Assembly: GCA_963732355.1 (NCBI GenBank)
Contig: CAVSZD010000010.1
Span: 62,001 to 126,000 of the forward strand
From: JADKAV01 sp963732355
Lineage (GTDB): Bacteria > Actinomycetota > Actinomycetes > S36-B12 > UBA10799
Direction of reading: 5' to 3'
Length of the DNA: 64,000 nt
This document shows positions 43,620 through 53,135 of the stretch, one piece after another. Position 1 is the stretch's first letter. Every line of letters begins with the position of its first letter. Position numbers and translations under genes: made by a program. The notes under the pieces are model-generated. The model was not told the DNA's origin. It worked only from the letters and a program-made list of their open reading frames with translations, and did no database searches.

Positions 43620-44524
43620 GTCGCTCGGGGTTCGCGATCCTGGTAGGCCGGCCCAACGTGGGCAAGTCGACGCTGACCAATGCGCTGGTCGGTCAGCCTG
43701 TGGCTATCACCTCGTCGCGGCCGCAGACCACCAGGAACACGATTCGCGGTGTGCGCAACATCGGTGACGACCAGATCATCCTGGTCGACACCCCGGGGAT
43801 CCATCGGCCACGCACGTTGCTGGGCCGCCGGCTCAACGATCTCGTGCTGAACACCATTGCCGAAGTCGACGTGGTTGTCCTGTGCCTGCCGGCAGACCAG
43901 AAGACCGGGCCGGGGGATGGGTTCATCGCCGAGCGCCTCGAAGCCCTGAAACGACAAAAGATAGTGATCGCACTGACCAAGAGCGATGTGGTCGGTCGTG
44001 ATCAGCTGGCCGTGCGGCTGTCCGAGGCCGCGCAGTTCGCCAGCGATCGAGGCCTGGATGTCGAGCACTTCGTCCCGGTCTCGGGGATCAACGGCGACAA
44101 CGTCGAGGAGTTGGCCAGCGTATTGGCCGAACTGATGCCCGATGGGCCACCGTTGTTCGGTGACCAGCTCAGCGACCAGCCGGAGTCGGTGGTGATCGCA
44201 GAACTCATCCGCGAGTCGGCACTGGAGAGGCTGCGTGATGAGTTGCCGCACTCGGTGGCCGTGGACATCGAGGAGATGGCCTTACGCCAGACCCGCGACC
44301 CGTCCGACCCGATCATGGATATCTACGCGACGTTGTACGTCGAGCGGGACAGTCAGAAGCCGATCGTGCTGGGACGGCGGGGCGAACAGCTCAAGGCCAT
44401 CGGCTCCCAGGCGCGCGGCAAGATCGAGGCATTGCTGGGCACCAGGGTCTACTTGGACCTGCACGTGAAGGTCGCCAAGGACTGGCAGAACAACCCGTCG
44501 CAGTTGCGGCGCCTGGGGTTCTGA
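43616..44524 (+). CDS. era: GTPase Era
   Basis: 302 residues: G domain with P-loop GRPNVGKST (about residues 11-19), DTPGIHRP, TKSD, and a C-terminal KH domain that binds the 3' end of 16S rRNA (VLGRRGEQLKAIGSQARGKI). ATG overlaps the previous stop (ATGA). It closes the hrcA-era gene string. Confidence 0.97.
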   Translation: MSRSGFAILVGRPNVGKSTLTNALVGQPVAITSSRPQTTRNTIRGVRNIGDDQIILVDTPGIHRPRTLLGRRLNDLVLNTIAEVDVVVLCLPADQKTGPGDGFIAERLEALKRQKIVIALTKSDVVGRDQLAVRLSEAAQFASDRGLDVEHFVPVSGINGDNVEELASVLAELMPDGPPLFGDQLSDQPESVVIAELIRESALERLRDELPHSVAVDIEEMALRQTRDPSDPIMDIYATLYVERDSQKPIVLGRRGEQLKAIGSQARGKIEALLGTRVYLDLHVKVAKDWQNNPSQLRRLGF

Positions 44525-44529
44525 AGCCG

Positions 44530-45639
44530 CTAGTCGACTGTTTCGATCTCGGGGATCACCTCGTAGCGGCGGGTGTACGCCTGGGCGAACGCAATCACCG
44601 CCGCCGCCACTGGGATACCGATCAGTGCGCCGATAGGACCGAACAGGGCCGCACCGGCGATCACCGATCCGAAGGCGACCGCAGGATGGATGTCCATTGT
44701 GCGTGCGCTGATCTTCGGGGAGAAGAAGTAGTTCTCGATCTGTTGGTAGACCGTGGCGAAGATGATCACCCATATGGCATCCAACGGCTGGTCGGACAGC
44801 ACCGCGATCAACGCCGGCAACGCGATTGCCAGATAGGTACCCACAGTCGGGATGAACTGGCTGATCAGACCCATCCACAGTGCCAGCGGCAACCAGTAAT
44901 CCAGGCCGATGATTATGAAGAATATGGCCGAGAAGAAGGCTGAAATCGCAGCCAGTCCCAGCCGGGAGATGACGAATCCACCGGCCTTCTCCATGCTGAT
45001 CTGCCAGAGGCTGTTGAACACCTCCTGACGGTGGGTGGGCAGCAGCGAGGCGATGTGGCGGCGCAGGCGGGGACCGTCTGCGGCGAAGTAGAACGCGAAC
45101 AGCAGCAGGGTGAAGCCCTGGAAGATGACTCCGATCGCCGAACTCAGCACCCCCAGCACGCCGCCTGCGGCCTGGCCGGCGAACTTGCCGACGTCCTGTG
45201 GGCTCAGGTTCAACTGATCGATGATCGTCTGCGGATCGAGTCCGAGGTTGAACCGGGCGTTGAGCCAGTCGATCACGTTCTGGATGATGCTCGGGGCCGC
45301 CTGCGCAAGTGCAGTGACCTGGGAGGCGAAGAGCTGGCCGAAGGCCAGGAAGAAGATGATCGCGAACAAGAAGAGCACAAGGAACACAAACATCGTGCCC
45401 AGGCCCCGCGGCCACTTCCACCGTTCATGCAGCCGGGTCACGATCGGATCGATGGCGATCCCGAGCAGCCACGCCAGCAGGAGCAGGAAGAGGAAGTTGC
45501 CCAGCGCCTTCCATGCCCACATGAACACCATGAAGACGGCGAAAAGCGCAAGCACACCCACCGCGGACTTGCGGACCCAACCCGGGTCCAAGCGCACTCT
45601 TACCGTCGGGATCTGCTCGTCGACCTTCTCGTCTGGCAT
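44530..45639 (-). CDS. AI-2E family membrane protein
   Basis: 369 residues, about eight membrane segments, with the conserved C-terminal half (LISQFIPTVGTYLAIALPALIA; QQIENYFFSPKISART; IGALIGIPVAAAV). The family includes AI-2 exporters and Na+/H+ antiporters, so the substrate cannot be inferred. I use ATG 45639 (MPDEKVDEQIP); the frame is open upstream. TACGGT (45647-45652) ends seven bases before it. It converges with era and diverges from recO. Confidence 0.9.
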   Translation of the reverse strand: MPDEKVDEQIPTVRVRLDPGWVRKSAVGVLALFAVFMVFMWAWKALGNFLFLLLLAWLLGIAIDPIVTRLHERWKWPRGLGTMFVFLVLFLFAIIFFLAFGQLFASQVTALAQAAPSIIQNVIDWLNARFNLGLDPQTIIDQLNLSPQDVGKFAGQAAGGVLGVLSSAIGVIFQGFTLLLFAFYFAADGPRLRRHIASLLPTHRQEVFNSLWQISMEKAGGFVISRLGLAAISAFFSAIFFIIIGLDYWLPLALWMGLISQFIPTVGTYLAIALPALIAVLSDQPLDAIWVIIFATVYQQIENYFFSPKISARTMDIHPAVAFGSVIAGAALFGPIGALIGIPVAAAVIAFAQAYTRRYEVIPEIETVD

Positions 45640-45718
45640 GGCGCCCACCGTACCGCTCCATGCCGCAATTCCGGCGCGGGTGTGCAGGTGTTTCATCCCA
45701 TGTGGGCCACAATGGAGC

Positions 45719-46504
45719 GTGGCCCAGAGGATCGAGGATGTCGCTGTAGTTCTGCGCACCTATCAACTGGGCGAGGCCGACAAGATCCTGAACCTCTTGA
45801 CCGCCGAGCACGGGCTCATCCGGGCGGTGGCCAAAGGAGTGCGTAAGCCCACGTCCCGATTCGGGTCACGGTTGCAGCCGCTCAACCAGGTGCAGGTGCT
45901 GCTTTACCAGGGTCGAAATCTAGCCACGATCAGCAGTGTGGACTCCGTGAACCTGTACGGTTCGCAGATCGCAAGCGACTACGTGCGCTGGTCGGCCGGT
46001 CACGTGCTGGCCGAAGCCACGGAGCGTCTGGTCAGCGAGGAGATGGAACCCGCACGTCCGCACTACCGCCTCCTGGTCAGTGGCCTTGCGGCACTGCTTG
46101 ATACGGGCCGGGATCCCCGACTGGTGATTGATGCGTTCCTGCTGCGGGCCCTGGCCACCGGCGGCTGGGCGCCCAGTTTCTCCGACTGTGCCCAGTGTGG
46201 GGATCCAGGACCCCACGGATGGATCCATCTGCCGTCTGGCGGCGCGGTGTGCGCACATTGCCGCCCCGCGGGTTCGGTGTCCATCAGCCCGGGCACCTCC
46301 GCGCTGTTGGCCGCTCTGCTCAGCGGGGACTGGCAGGTTCCAGATGCCGCGACCACCACCTCGCGCCGGGCCGCGTCTGGGGTCGTCGCCGCCTACCTGC
46401 AACTGCACCTCGAGCGGGATCTGCGCTCGTTGCCCATCGCCGATAAGGCCTGGCTGTCGGAACTCTCGGCGAAACTCATCAGCGAACAGGACGTGGTCGC
46501 GTGA
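45719..46504 (+). CDS. recO: DNA repair protein RecO
   Basis: 261 residues: N-terminal OB fold starting VVLRTYQLGEADKILNLLT, then a helical domain with the zinc motif CAQCG...VCAHC. RecO loads RecA with RecR. GTG 45719 gives the standard N-terminal length, but GGAG is only one base before it; GTG 45680 is an alternative. CACAAT five bases upstream may be a -10 box. It overlaps uppS by GTGA. Confidence 0.93.
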   Translation: MAQRIEDVAVVLRTYQLGEADKILNLLTAEHGLIRAVAKGVRKPTSRFGSRLQPLNQVQVLLYQGRNLATISSVDSVNLYGSQIASDYVRWSAGHVLAEATERLVSEEMEPARPHYRLLVSGLAALLDTGRDPRLVIDAFLLRALATGGWAPSFSDCAQCGDPGPHGWIHLPSGGAVCAHCRPAGSVSISPGTSALLAALLSGDWQVPDAATTTSRRAASGVVAAYLQLHLERDLRSLPIADKAWLSELSAKLISEQDVVA

Positions 46505-47277
46505 CAGTGCGACAACCGCCACCGCACCCCAGTGGTGTCCGGCCGCCGGGGCTCACGCCGGATCAGGTGCCCCAGCATGTGGCGGTGGTCATGGACGGAA
46601 ACGGTCGCTGGGCCCAGCAGCGCGGCCTTCCCCGCACGGCCGGGCATGAGGCCGGCGAAGCGAGCCTGTTGGACTGCGTGCACGGGGCGCTGGAACTCGG
46701 GGTCAAGTGGCTGTCCGCCTACGCCTTCAGCACGGAGAACTGGCGGCGGTCTCCGGATGAGGTGCGGTTCCTGATGGGCTTCAATCGGGATGTCATCCGG
46801 CGCCGGCGCGATGAGATGAACGAGATGGGTGTCAGGATCCGCTGGTCGGGCAGGCGGCCCCGGCTGTGGCGCAGTGTCATCACCGAACTGGAGACGGCCG
46901 AGCGCATGACGGCCGGTAACGATCGGCTGACACTGACGATGTGTGTCAACTACGGGGGCCGGGCCGAGATCGTGGATGCTGCCGCCGCCTTGGCCAAGGA
47001 TGTGCAAGCCGGCAAACTCGACCCCGACCGGATCAACGAGAAGTCCCTGAGTCGGTATCTCTACCAGCCAGCCATGCCGGACGTGGATCTGTTCGTGCGC
47101 TCAAGTGGTGAACAACGGACCAGCAACTTCCTGGTGTGGCAGTCCGCCTACGCCGAGATGGTCTTCCTGGACACGCTGTGGCCGGATTTCGACCGTCGCC
47201 ACCTCTGGTACGCCTGTGAGTTGTACGCGGCTCGCGAGCGCCGGTACGGCGGGGTACCCACGCCACCTGCTGGGTGA
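46501..47277 (+). CDS. uppS: (Z)-isoprenyl diphosphate synthase (undecaprenyl/decaprenyl type)
   Basis: 258 residues. Makes the polyprenyl carrier for wall synthesis. The catalytic aspartate is D32 in VVMDGNGRWAQQRG; STENWRRSPDEV, CVNYGGRAEI and RSSGEQRTSNFLVWQ are diagnostic. GTG start overlaps the recO stop. Its last 177 bases are also covered by the opposite-strand lipoprotein frame. Confidence 0.96.
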   Translation: MTVRQPPPHPSGVRPPGLTPDQVPQHVAVVMDGNGRWAQQRGLPRTAGHEAGEASLLDCVHGALELGVKWLSAYAFSTENWRRSPDEVRFLMGFNRDVIRRRRDEMNEMGVRIRWSGRRPRLWRSVITELETAERMTAGNDRLTLTMCVNYGGRAEIVDAAAALAKDVQAGKLDPDRINEKSLSRYLYQPAMPDVDLFVRSSGEQRTSNFLVWQSAYAEMVFLDTLWPDFDRRHLWYACELYAARERRYGGVPTPPAG

Positions 47278-48138
47278 CTTCAGCCCGGTCGGTCGCTGCT
47301 GCTCGGTGTGACCAGTGGGCAGCTCCTGGTTGTCCGCGATGGTGTCCCCGAGCTCCAGCAGCCCGGTCAGCAGGTCGTCCGACGGCGCTGAAACCGTGAA
47401 CGTGTCAACCGGTACTGCCGCGACCCCAGCCTCACGTGCCGCGCGCTCGACGGCTGGCTGCGCATCGAGGGTGTAGTACACCGCATCGACTGGCTGATCG
47501 GCCGGCTTCCAGAGGATCAAGGGCACCTGATCGAAGGCGTACGCGCGCGCCAAGTACGTGAGGACGGGAGCCTCGACGACCAGCGTCGCGATCCGGCAGG
47601 GGTTGAACTGCTCCTGAAGTCGCTGATCCACTTCCAGGGCCCTGGCTTCCACTGAGAGTGCGCGCAGGCCGTAGTACTGCGAGGCCTCGAACTGCGTGGG
47701 GCTGGCCGCAATCATGGTCACGGCCAGGCTCTGCGCCATCGGGGAGATGTTGACCGGGTCGAACCACACGTACGGGTCCTTGACGGCGGGATCGCGGGGG
47801 CTGGCCGTCAAGCCCACCTCCTGTGTCAGGTCGACCGCAGTGCCCTCGGGTAGCTGTGCGGCCGCCTGATCGACAGCGGGGTCCAGTCCCTTCACGTAGG
47901 CGAAGACATCGGCCCCAGCAGTTTGCACCTGCGAGGCGTCGATGCGCTCGACCTGCGCGGCGTCCCCACCCACCTGCTCGGCCAACCAGAAGGAGGGGAA
48001 GTCGACGGCGGCCACCGTCACCGCCGGCGGAACCCCAGCAGAGGCGGTCGGGTCCGTCGCGGTACCCACGTTGCGACTGCAGCCAGCGACCAGGCCGGCG
48101 ACCAGGACGACGATCGCCAGGATGCCCGAACGTCTCAT
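47101..48138 (-). CDS. Lipoprotein related to metal ABC-transporter receptors, metal histidines missing
   Basis: 345 residues. Lipoprotein signal with lipobox LVAGC (C20). The body resembles ZnuA/TroA receptors: ADVFAYVKGLDPAVD and DPYVWFDPVNISPMAQ correspond to the family's helix and DPHxWLDP block, but the histidine is Tyr, and the other ligand histidines are not visible. Its C-terminal 58 residues are encoded antisense to uppS. No ABC ATPase or permease is in the window. ATG 48138 overlaps the stop of the upstream small membrane gene. It may be a non-metal receptor or an unrelated role. Confidence 0.7.
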   Translation of the reverse strand: MRRSGILAIVVLVAGLVAGCSRNVGTATDPTASAGVPPAVTVAAVDFPSFWLAEQVGGDAAQVERIDASQVQTAGADVFAYVKGLDPAVDQAAAQLPEGTAVDLTQEVGLTASPRDPAVKDPYVWFDPVNISPMAQSLAVTMIAASPTQFEASQYYGLRALSVEARALEVDQRLQEQFNPCRIATLVVEAPVLTYLARAYAFDQVPLILWKPADQPVDAVYYTLDAQPAVERAAREAGVAAVPVDTFTVSAPSDDLLTGLLELGDTIADNQELPTGHTEQQRPTGLKSPSRWRGYPAVPALASRVQLTGVPEVATVEIRPQRVQEDHLGVGGLPHQEVAGPLFTT

Positions 48139-48446
48139 CCGCGACCGGTCGCTCGCAGGTAGGCCGCGCCGAGGACCAGGCCCACGGTGATCAGACGCAT
48201 CACCCGCGAGGCGCCAGGAAGGATCGGCCAGGACAATGCCAGCAGCCAGCCCAGGAACAGCCCGAGAACGATCAACAGCGTCACCCCGATGGCGGCCGGG
48301 GCAAGCAGCCCGGCGACCAGGCACGCGGCCAGGGCGATCACGACCAGCGCCCTCGGGACCCGGTTCAGTGCCTGCAGGGGTCCGCGGCTCACATCCTCGA
48401 ACCGGGTGCGGGCGCTGGGGGGCTGCGGCTGGCGGCTGTTGCTCAT
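48135..48446 (-). CDS. Small two-helix membrane protein (DUF6703-like)
   Basis: 103 residues: hydrophilic N-terminus (SNSRQPQPPSARTRFEDVSRG, in part), then three close hydrophobic segments (ALVVIALAACLVAGLLAP; LLIVLGLFLGWLLAL; LITVGLVLGAAYL). I recognise it only as an actinobacterial protein family found near glyS and a metal-receptor gene. It overlaps the lipoprotein start, so the two are probably one transcript, divergent from glyS. Confidence 0.7.
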   Translation of the reverse strand: MSNSRQPQPPSARTRFEDVSRGPLQALNRVPRALVVIALAACLVAGLLAPAAIGVTLLIVLGLFLGWLLALSWPILPGASRVMRLITVGLVLGAAYLRATGRG

Positions 48447-48505
48447 GCCTCCATGGTGACGCACCGCCGGTACGGGCGCGCAGATCACCCCGGGCCACCG
48501 CTGGG

Positions 48506-48511
48506 TACCCT
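48506..48511 (+). promoter_or_regulatory. -10-like box before glyS
   Basis: TACCCT ends seven bases before GTG 48519, with no ribosome site, so the glyS mRNA is likely leaderless. Confidence 0.45.
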
Positions 48512-48518
48512 TGACAGC

Positions 48519-49901
48519 GTGCCTATTGATCGTGTGGATGCCGTCGTCAACCTGAGCAAGCGCCGGGGGTTCGTGTTCCCGTCCTCGGAGATCTACGGGG
48601 GGACCCGCTCGGCGTGGGACTACGGGCCGCTGGGCGTTGAGCTCAAGGAGAACATCCGCCGTCAGTGGTGGCAGTCGGTTGTCCGGGGCCGCGATGACGT
48701 TGTCGGTCTGGACTCCTCGGTGATCCTCGCCCCTCAGGTGTGGGAGGCCTCCGGCCACACCAACGCGTTCGTCGACCCGCTGACCGAGTGCAAGAAATGC
48801 CACAAGCGTTGGCGCGCCGACCAGTTGATCGAGGCCTACGAGGAGAAGCACGGGCACCCTCCGGAGAACGGTCTGGCCGACATCGTGTGCACCAACTGCG
48901 GCACCCGCGGTGAGTTCACTGAACCCCGCGACTTCAACGGCATGCTGCGTACCATGGTCGGCCCGGTGCAGGACGCCGGCGCCGAGCACTTCCTTCGCCC
49001 CGAAACCGCGCAGGGCATCTTCGTCAACTACCTCAACGTGATGAATGCCGCGCGTAAGAAGCCGCCGTTCGGCATCGGCCAAACAGGCAAGAGCTTCCGC
49101 AACGAGATCACACCGGGCAACTTCATCTTCCGCACCCGCGAGTTCGAGCAGATGGAGATGGAGTTCTTCGTCCAGCCGGGCAGCGACGAAGAATGGCACG
49201 AGTACTGGATGCAGAACCGATGGGACTGGTATGTCGACCTGGGTATGGACCCGGCGAACATGCGGTTCTACGAGCACCCCAAGGAAAAGTTGTCGCACTA
49301 CTCCAAGCGCACCGTCGACATCGAGTACCGCTTCCAGTTCGCGGGCTCACAATGGGCCGAACTCGAGGGGATCGCCAATCGGACCGACTTCGACCTGAGG
49401 ACGCACTCGGAGCATTCGGGCACGGATCTGTCGTACTTCGACCAGACCACAGGCGAGCGCTGGGTGCCGTTCGTCGTGGAGCCGGCAGCCGGTCTGACCC
49501 GTTGTGTTCTGGCCTTCCTGCTGGACGCTTATGCCGAAGATGAGGCACCGAACACCAAGGGTGGGGTCGATAAACGCACGGTGTTGCGCTTCGACCCGCG
49601 ACTGGCCCCGGTCAAGGCCGCGGTCCTTCCGCTGAGCCGCAACGAGGCGCTGTCACCGAAGGCCAAGGACCTGGCCGCTGACCTGCGTAAGCGCTGGAAC
49701 GTGGAGTTCGACGACGCCGGGCAGATCGGTCGGCGCTACCGCCGTCAGGACGAGATCGGTACTCCCTACTGTGTGACCGTCGACTTCGACACTCTCGAGG
49801 ACAACGCTGTGACCGTGCGCGAGCGCGACTCGATGGCCCAGGAGCGCATCGGGATCGATTCGGTCGTCTCGTGGTTGGCGCAGCGCCTGCCGACGTGCTG
49901 A
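48519..49901 (+). CDS. glyS: Glycyl-tRNA synthetase (homodimeric type)
   Basis: 460 residues, class II synthetase of the dimeric alpha-2 type. KRRGFVFPSSEIYGG at the start, class II motifs FRPETAQGIFVNY and FRNEITPGNFIFRTREFEQM (part), and a C-terminal anticodon domain. Two CxxC pairs (CKKCHK; CTNCGT) in an insert suggest zinc. GTG 48519 begins PIDRVDAVVNLSKRRGF, right for the family. Overlaps dusB. Confidence 0.96.
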   Translation: MPIDRVDAVVNLSKRRGFVFPSSEIYGGTRSAWDYGPLGVELKENIRRQWWQSVVRGRDDVVGLDSSVILAPQVWEASGHTNAFVDPLTECKKCHKRWRADQLIEAYEEKHGHPPENGLADIVCTNCGTRGEFTEPRDFNGMLRTMVGPVQDAGAEHFLRPETAQGIFVNYLNVMNAARKKPPFGIGQTGKSFRNEITPGNFIFRTREFEQMEMEFFVQPGSDEEWHEYWMQNRWDWYVDLGMDPANMRFYEHPKEKLSHYSKRTVDIEYRFQFAGSQWAELEGIANRTDFDLRTHSEHSGTDLSYFDQTTGERWVPFVVEPAAGLTRCVLAFLLDAYAEDEAPNTKGGVDKRTVLRFDPRLAPVKAAVLPLSRNEALSPKAKDLAADLRKRWNVEFDDAGQIGRRYRRQDEIGTPYCVTVDFDTLEDNAVTVRERDSMAQERIGIDSVVSWLAQRLPTC

Positions 49902-51028
49902 CGCTGGGGGACCACCGCCTGGAAGTACCGGTGGTTCTGGCACCCATGGCCGGGGTTACCAACCGGGCATTCCGGCGGATGTGCCGGGAATACGGCGCGG
50001 GGCTGTACGTAAGCGAGATGGTGACTTCGCGGGCGCTGGTGGAGCGCAACCCGGAGACGTTGGCGATGTGTGCCTTCGACGCCGACGAACAACCGCGTTC
50101 GGTGCAGTTGTACGGGGTGGATCCCGAGGTCATGGGCGCAGCCGTGCGGATGGTGGTCCAGCAGGACATGGCCGACCACATCGACTTGAACATGGGCTGC
50201 CCGGTGCCGAAGGTCACTCGCAAGGGCGGGGGAGCGGCGCTTCCGTGGAAGCTTGACCTGTTCCGATCGATCATCCGTGCGGCTGTCGTCAACGCCGATG
50301 GCCGGCCGGTGACCGTGAAGATGCGCATGGGCATCGATGACGAACACCTCACCTACCGCGACGCCGCCCGGATCGCAGCCGATGAAGGTGTGCACTGGGT
50401 CGCCCTGCATGCCAGGACCGCAGCCCAGATGTACTCCGGAACCGCCCACTGGGAAGCGATCGCCGACCTGGTGACCGACCTTGATGGGTTGCCGGTGCTC
50501 GGCAATGGCGACATATGGACCGCCCAGGACGCCGCCGACATGATGGCAACCACCGGGTGTGCAGGAGTGGTCATCGGGCGTGGCTGCCTGGGAAGGCCCT
50601 GGCTCTTCGGGCAGTTGTCCCATTCACTCGGGCGCGGACCGGATATTCCCGACCCCACCACCGAGCAGGTGTGTACGATCCTGCGTCGGCACGCCGGGCT
50701 TCTGGTGGACACGTTCGGGGAGCACAAGGGGTGTCAGGAGATCCGCAAGCACATCGCCTGGTACTTCAAGGGGTACTCGGTGCGTCACCACCTGCGCCTG
50801 GATCTTGCCCACGTGAGCACGCTGGCCGAACTCGACGAACTGCTCGGGATGGTTGTCGACCACAACCGGGACCAAGTCCCCTCCCAAGAGGTGCTCGAGG
50901 CGCCCAGGGGCCGGACCTCAAGGCTCAAGCGGGTTGCCTTGCCCGAGGGCTGGCTGGACAGCCGGGAGGTCGCCGCAGCCCAGATGACCGGTGTACGAGA
51001 GGCCGAACTCTCGGTCAGCGGGGGATGA
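49895..51028 (+). CDS. dusB: tRNA-dihydrouridine synthase (DusB type)
   Basis: 377 residues, FMN-dependent TIM barrel that reduces uridine in tRNA. VVLAPMAGVTNRAFRRMC at the start, catalytic cysteine in DLNMGCPVPKV, then HARTAAQMYSGTAHW and GNGDIWTAQDA. GTG 49895 overlaps the glyS stop; a GTG at 49871 is possible but longer than usual. Confidence 0.94.
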   Translation: MLTLGDHRLEVPVVLAPMAGVTNRAFRRMCREYGAGLYVSEMVTSRALVERNPETLAMCAFDADEQPRSVQLYGVDPEVMGAAVRMVVQQDMADHIDLNMGCPVPKVTRKGGGAALPWKLDLFRSIIRAAVVNADGRPVTVKMRMGIDDEHLTYRDAARIAADEGVHWVALHARTAAQMYSGTAHWEAIADLVTDLDGLPVLGNGDIWTAQDAADMMATTGCAGVVIGRGCLGRPWLFGQLSHSLGRGPDIPDPTTEQVCTILRRHAGLLVDTFGEHKGCQEIRKHIAWYFKGYSVRHHLRLDLAHVSTLAELDELLGMVVDHNRDQVPSQEVLEAPRGRTSRLKRVALPEGWLDSREVAAAQMTGVREAELSVSGG

Positions 51029-51118
51029 CCCGCGCAGTTATCCACATTCGTGGCCCCCGCAGTGACGAATCCAACACGACTCGTACACAAACCCGGCGAA
51101 GTTCGACCCCTCATCTGA

Positions 51119-51124
51119 GACACT
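51119..51124 (+). promoter_or_regulatory. -10-like box before the YdcF-like gene
   Basis: GACACT ends seven bases before ATG 51132 with no ribosome site, as for hemW. Confidence 0.4.
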
Positions 51125-51131
51125 TGAGTGC

Positions 51132-51812
51132 ATGTCCGCCCCCACGATCGATCAGCGCCGCAGTGTTGGCGCGCCTCGTCGTCGGACGGTGACCAAACGT
51201 TCCCGATTCGTCGGTTTCCTCGTCTTCCTGATGCTTGCCGGGGTGACCGCCGCTCTATTGGCACCCGTTTGGGCGGGCTGGAGGGTCTTCTCCTCGGGCA
51301 ATGTCGATGACCGACGAGCAAGTGACGCGATCGTGGTCCTCGGGGCCGCGCAGTACGACGGTCAGCCCTCACCGGTACTGAGTTCGCGCTTGGACCACGC
51401 ATTGGTGCTGTTCGACCAGTCGGTGGCACCGCGCATCGTGACAGTTGGCGGCAAGCAACCGGGGGACCGCTACACCGAGGCCCGTGCCGGACTGAATTAC
51501 CTGACAGAACAAGGTGTCCCGGCCGCGTCGATCTCTGCTGTGAAGGCTGGGCGTGACACCCGTCAGAGCCTTGTCGCGGTGGCGGAGATGGCAAAACGGG
51601 AGGGCTGGAACGAAGTGACCCTGGTCTCCGATCCCGCCCACATGGCCCGGGTCGACGCCATTGCCCAGCAACTCGGTTTCAGTACTCACCTCAGCCCGAC
51701 CCGCAAGGGCGACGGGTCATCCTTGACAGCTGAATACGTGGGTCGTGAGGCCGCGGGGTTGCTCGCCTTCGAGGTCGTGCAGCGCTGGAAGACACCCGAT
51801 CTGCTCGATTGA
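51132..51812 (+). CDS. YdcF/SanA-family membrane protein (DUF218)
   Basis: 226 residues: basic N-terminus, one membrane anchor (about 26-49), then a DUF218 domain (DAIVVLGAAQYDGQPSPVL; RIVTVGGKQPGDRYTEA; LVSDPAHMAR). The family is linked to envelope barrier function, with no proven reaction. It is followed one base later by dgt. Confidence 0.88.
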   Translation: MSAPTIDQRRSVGAPRRRTVTKRSRFVGFLVFLMLAGVTAALLAPVWAGWRVFSSGNVDDRRASDAIVVLGAAQYDGQPSPVLSSRLDHALVLFDQSVAPRIVTVGGKQPGDRYTEARAGLNYLTEQGVPAASISAVKAGRDTRQSLVAVAEMAKREGWNEVTLVSDPAHMARVDAIAQQLGFSTHLSPTRKGDGSSLTAEYVGREAAGLLAFEVVQRWKTPDLLD

Positions 51813-51813
51813 G

Positions 51814-53025
51814 ATGTCGCAGGACTACAGCCCGCAGGATCACGAGCGTTTCGTACCTGAGCCCGGCTACCCCGGACGCAGCGACTTCGCCCGAGACCGG
51901 GCCCGGGTTCTGCACAGTTCGGCGCTGCGCCGCCTGGCTGCCAAGACGCAGGTCCTCATGGCCGGCCAGCACGACTTCCCCCGCACCAGGTTGACCCACA
52001 CCCTCGAAGTGGCCCAGATCGCCCGCGAACTCGGCGGATCGCTGGGCGCGGATCCCGATGTCGTGGACACCGCCGGACTGGCTCACGACCTGGGCCACCC
52101 ACCGTTCGGGCACAACGGGGAGAGCGCCCTGGCCGACGTGAGCGAGGCCATCGGTGGCTTCGAGGGCAACGCCCAGAGCCTGCGGGTGCTCACCAGGCTC
52201 GAGTTCAAGGTCTTCGACGGTGATCGCAGTGTCGGGCTGAACCTCACCCGGGCCACACTCGACGCTGTGATCAAGTACCCGTGGTCGCGACGCAGTGGGA
52301 CGCCCAAGTTCAACGTCTACGCCCAAGATCGCGACATCTTCGACTGGGTGCGTCTGGACGCGCCTGGAGAGCGCAGGTGTTTCGAGGCGCAGATCATGGA
52401 CTGGGCCGACGACGTGGCCTACTGCGTGCACGACCTTGAGGACGCGATTGTGTCGGGATCCTTCGATCCCGCCGTGCTGGCCAGTCCTTCGGTCCGGGCA
52501 GACGTGGTGGCCGAGGCACGTGTCCAGTACGCCCCGGACTTCCCCGAGGCGGTGCTTGATCTGGCTCTGCAGGCCGTGATGGCTCAGGAGTTCTGGCCGG
52601 CTGGCTTCGGGGAGTCCGCCCGGGACCTGGCCGGGCTCAAGACGATGACCTCGTCGTTGATCCGCAGATACTGCGTTCAGGCGCAGGTGGCGACTCGGGC
52701 GCACCACGGCGATGAGTCAATGACTCGTTATAGGGCCGACCTCGAGATCCCGCAGGCGTCTCGAGCCGAGGTGGCAGTGCTCAAGGCGATCACGTACGTC
52801 CATGTCATGCGGGACAACGACGGTCGCTACGAGTGGGAGCGCCAAGTCATCCACGATGTGGTCGACGGGCTGCTGAACGACCGGCGCCCGCTGCAACCTG
52901 CCTTCCAGCAGGCATGGGACCAGACGTTGGACCCGCAGGTCCGCCTGCGGCTCGTGGTCGATCAGGTCGCCTCCTTGACCGACCTTTCCGTGGTCCGCTG
53001 GCGTGAGCAGATGGCGCGGGCCTAG
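51814..53025 (+). CDS. dgt: Deoxyguanosinetriphosphate triphosphohydrolase-like protein
   Basis: 403 residues. HD-domain dNTPase. Metal motif: H in RTRLTHTLEVAQIAREL, HD in GLAHDLGHPPFGHNGE, and a later D in DWADDVAYCVHDLEDA. ATG 51814 starts MSQDYSPQDHERF. The usual neighbour dnaG follows. Confidence 0.94.
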   Translation: MSQDYSPQDHERFVPEPGYPGRSDFARDRARVLHSSALRRLAAKTQVLMAGQHDFPRTRLTHTLEVAQIARELGGSLGADPDVVDTAGLAHDLGHPPFGHNGESALADVSEAIGGFEGNAQSLRVLTRLEFKVFDGDRSVGLNLTRATLDAVIKYPWSRRSGTPKFNVYAQDRDIFDWVRLDAPGERRCFEAQIMDWADDVAYCVHDLEDAIVSGSFDPAVLASPSVRADVVAEARVQYAPDFPEAVLDLALQAVMAQEFWPAGFGESARDLAGLKTMTSSLIRRYCVQAQVATRAHHGDESMTRYRADLEIPQASRAEVAVLKAITYVHVMRDNDGRYEWERQVIHDVVDGLLNDRRPLQPAFQQAWDQTLDPQVRLRLVVDQVASLTDLSVVRWREQMARA

Positions 53026-53123
53026 GTGATTGTGGTGGGCCCTGGACACTCGCGTCCGCGCTTGTCTGCGTCGCACTATCCACAGTTCGCGCGGCGCCGG
53101 TCTGCCGGGTCCGAGGTTGGACG

Positions 53124-53129
53124 TACCAT
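53124..53129 (+). promoter_or_regulatory. -10-like box before dnaG
   Basis: TACCAT ends six bases before GTG 53136. No ribosome site lies between; likely leaderless. Confidence 0.45.
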
Positions 53130-53135
53130 CGCGAT

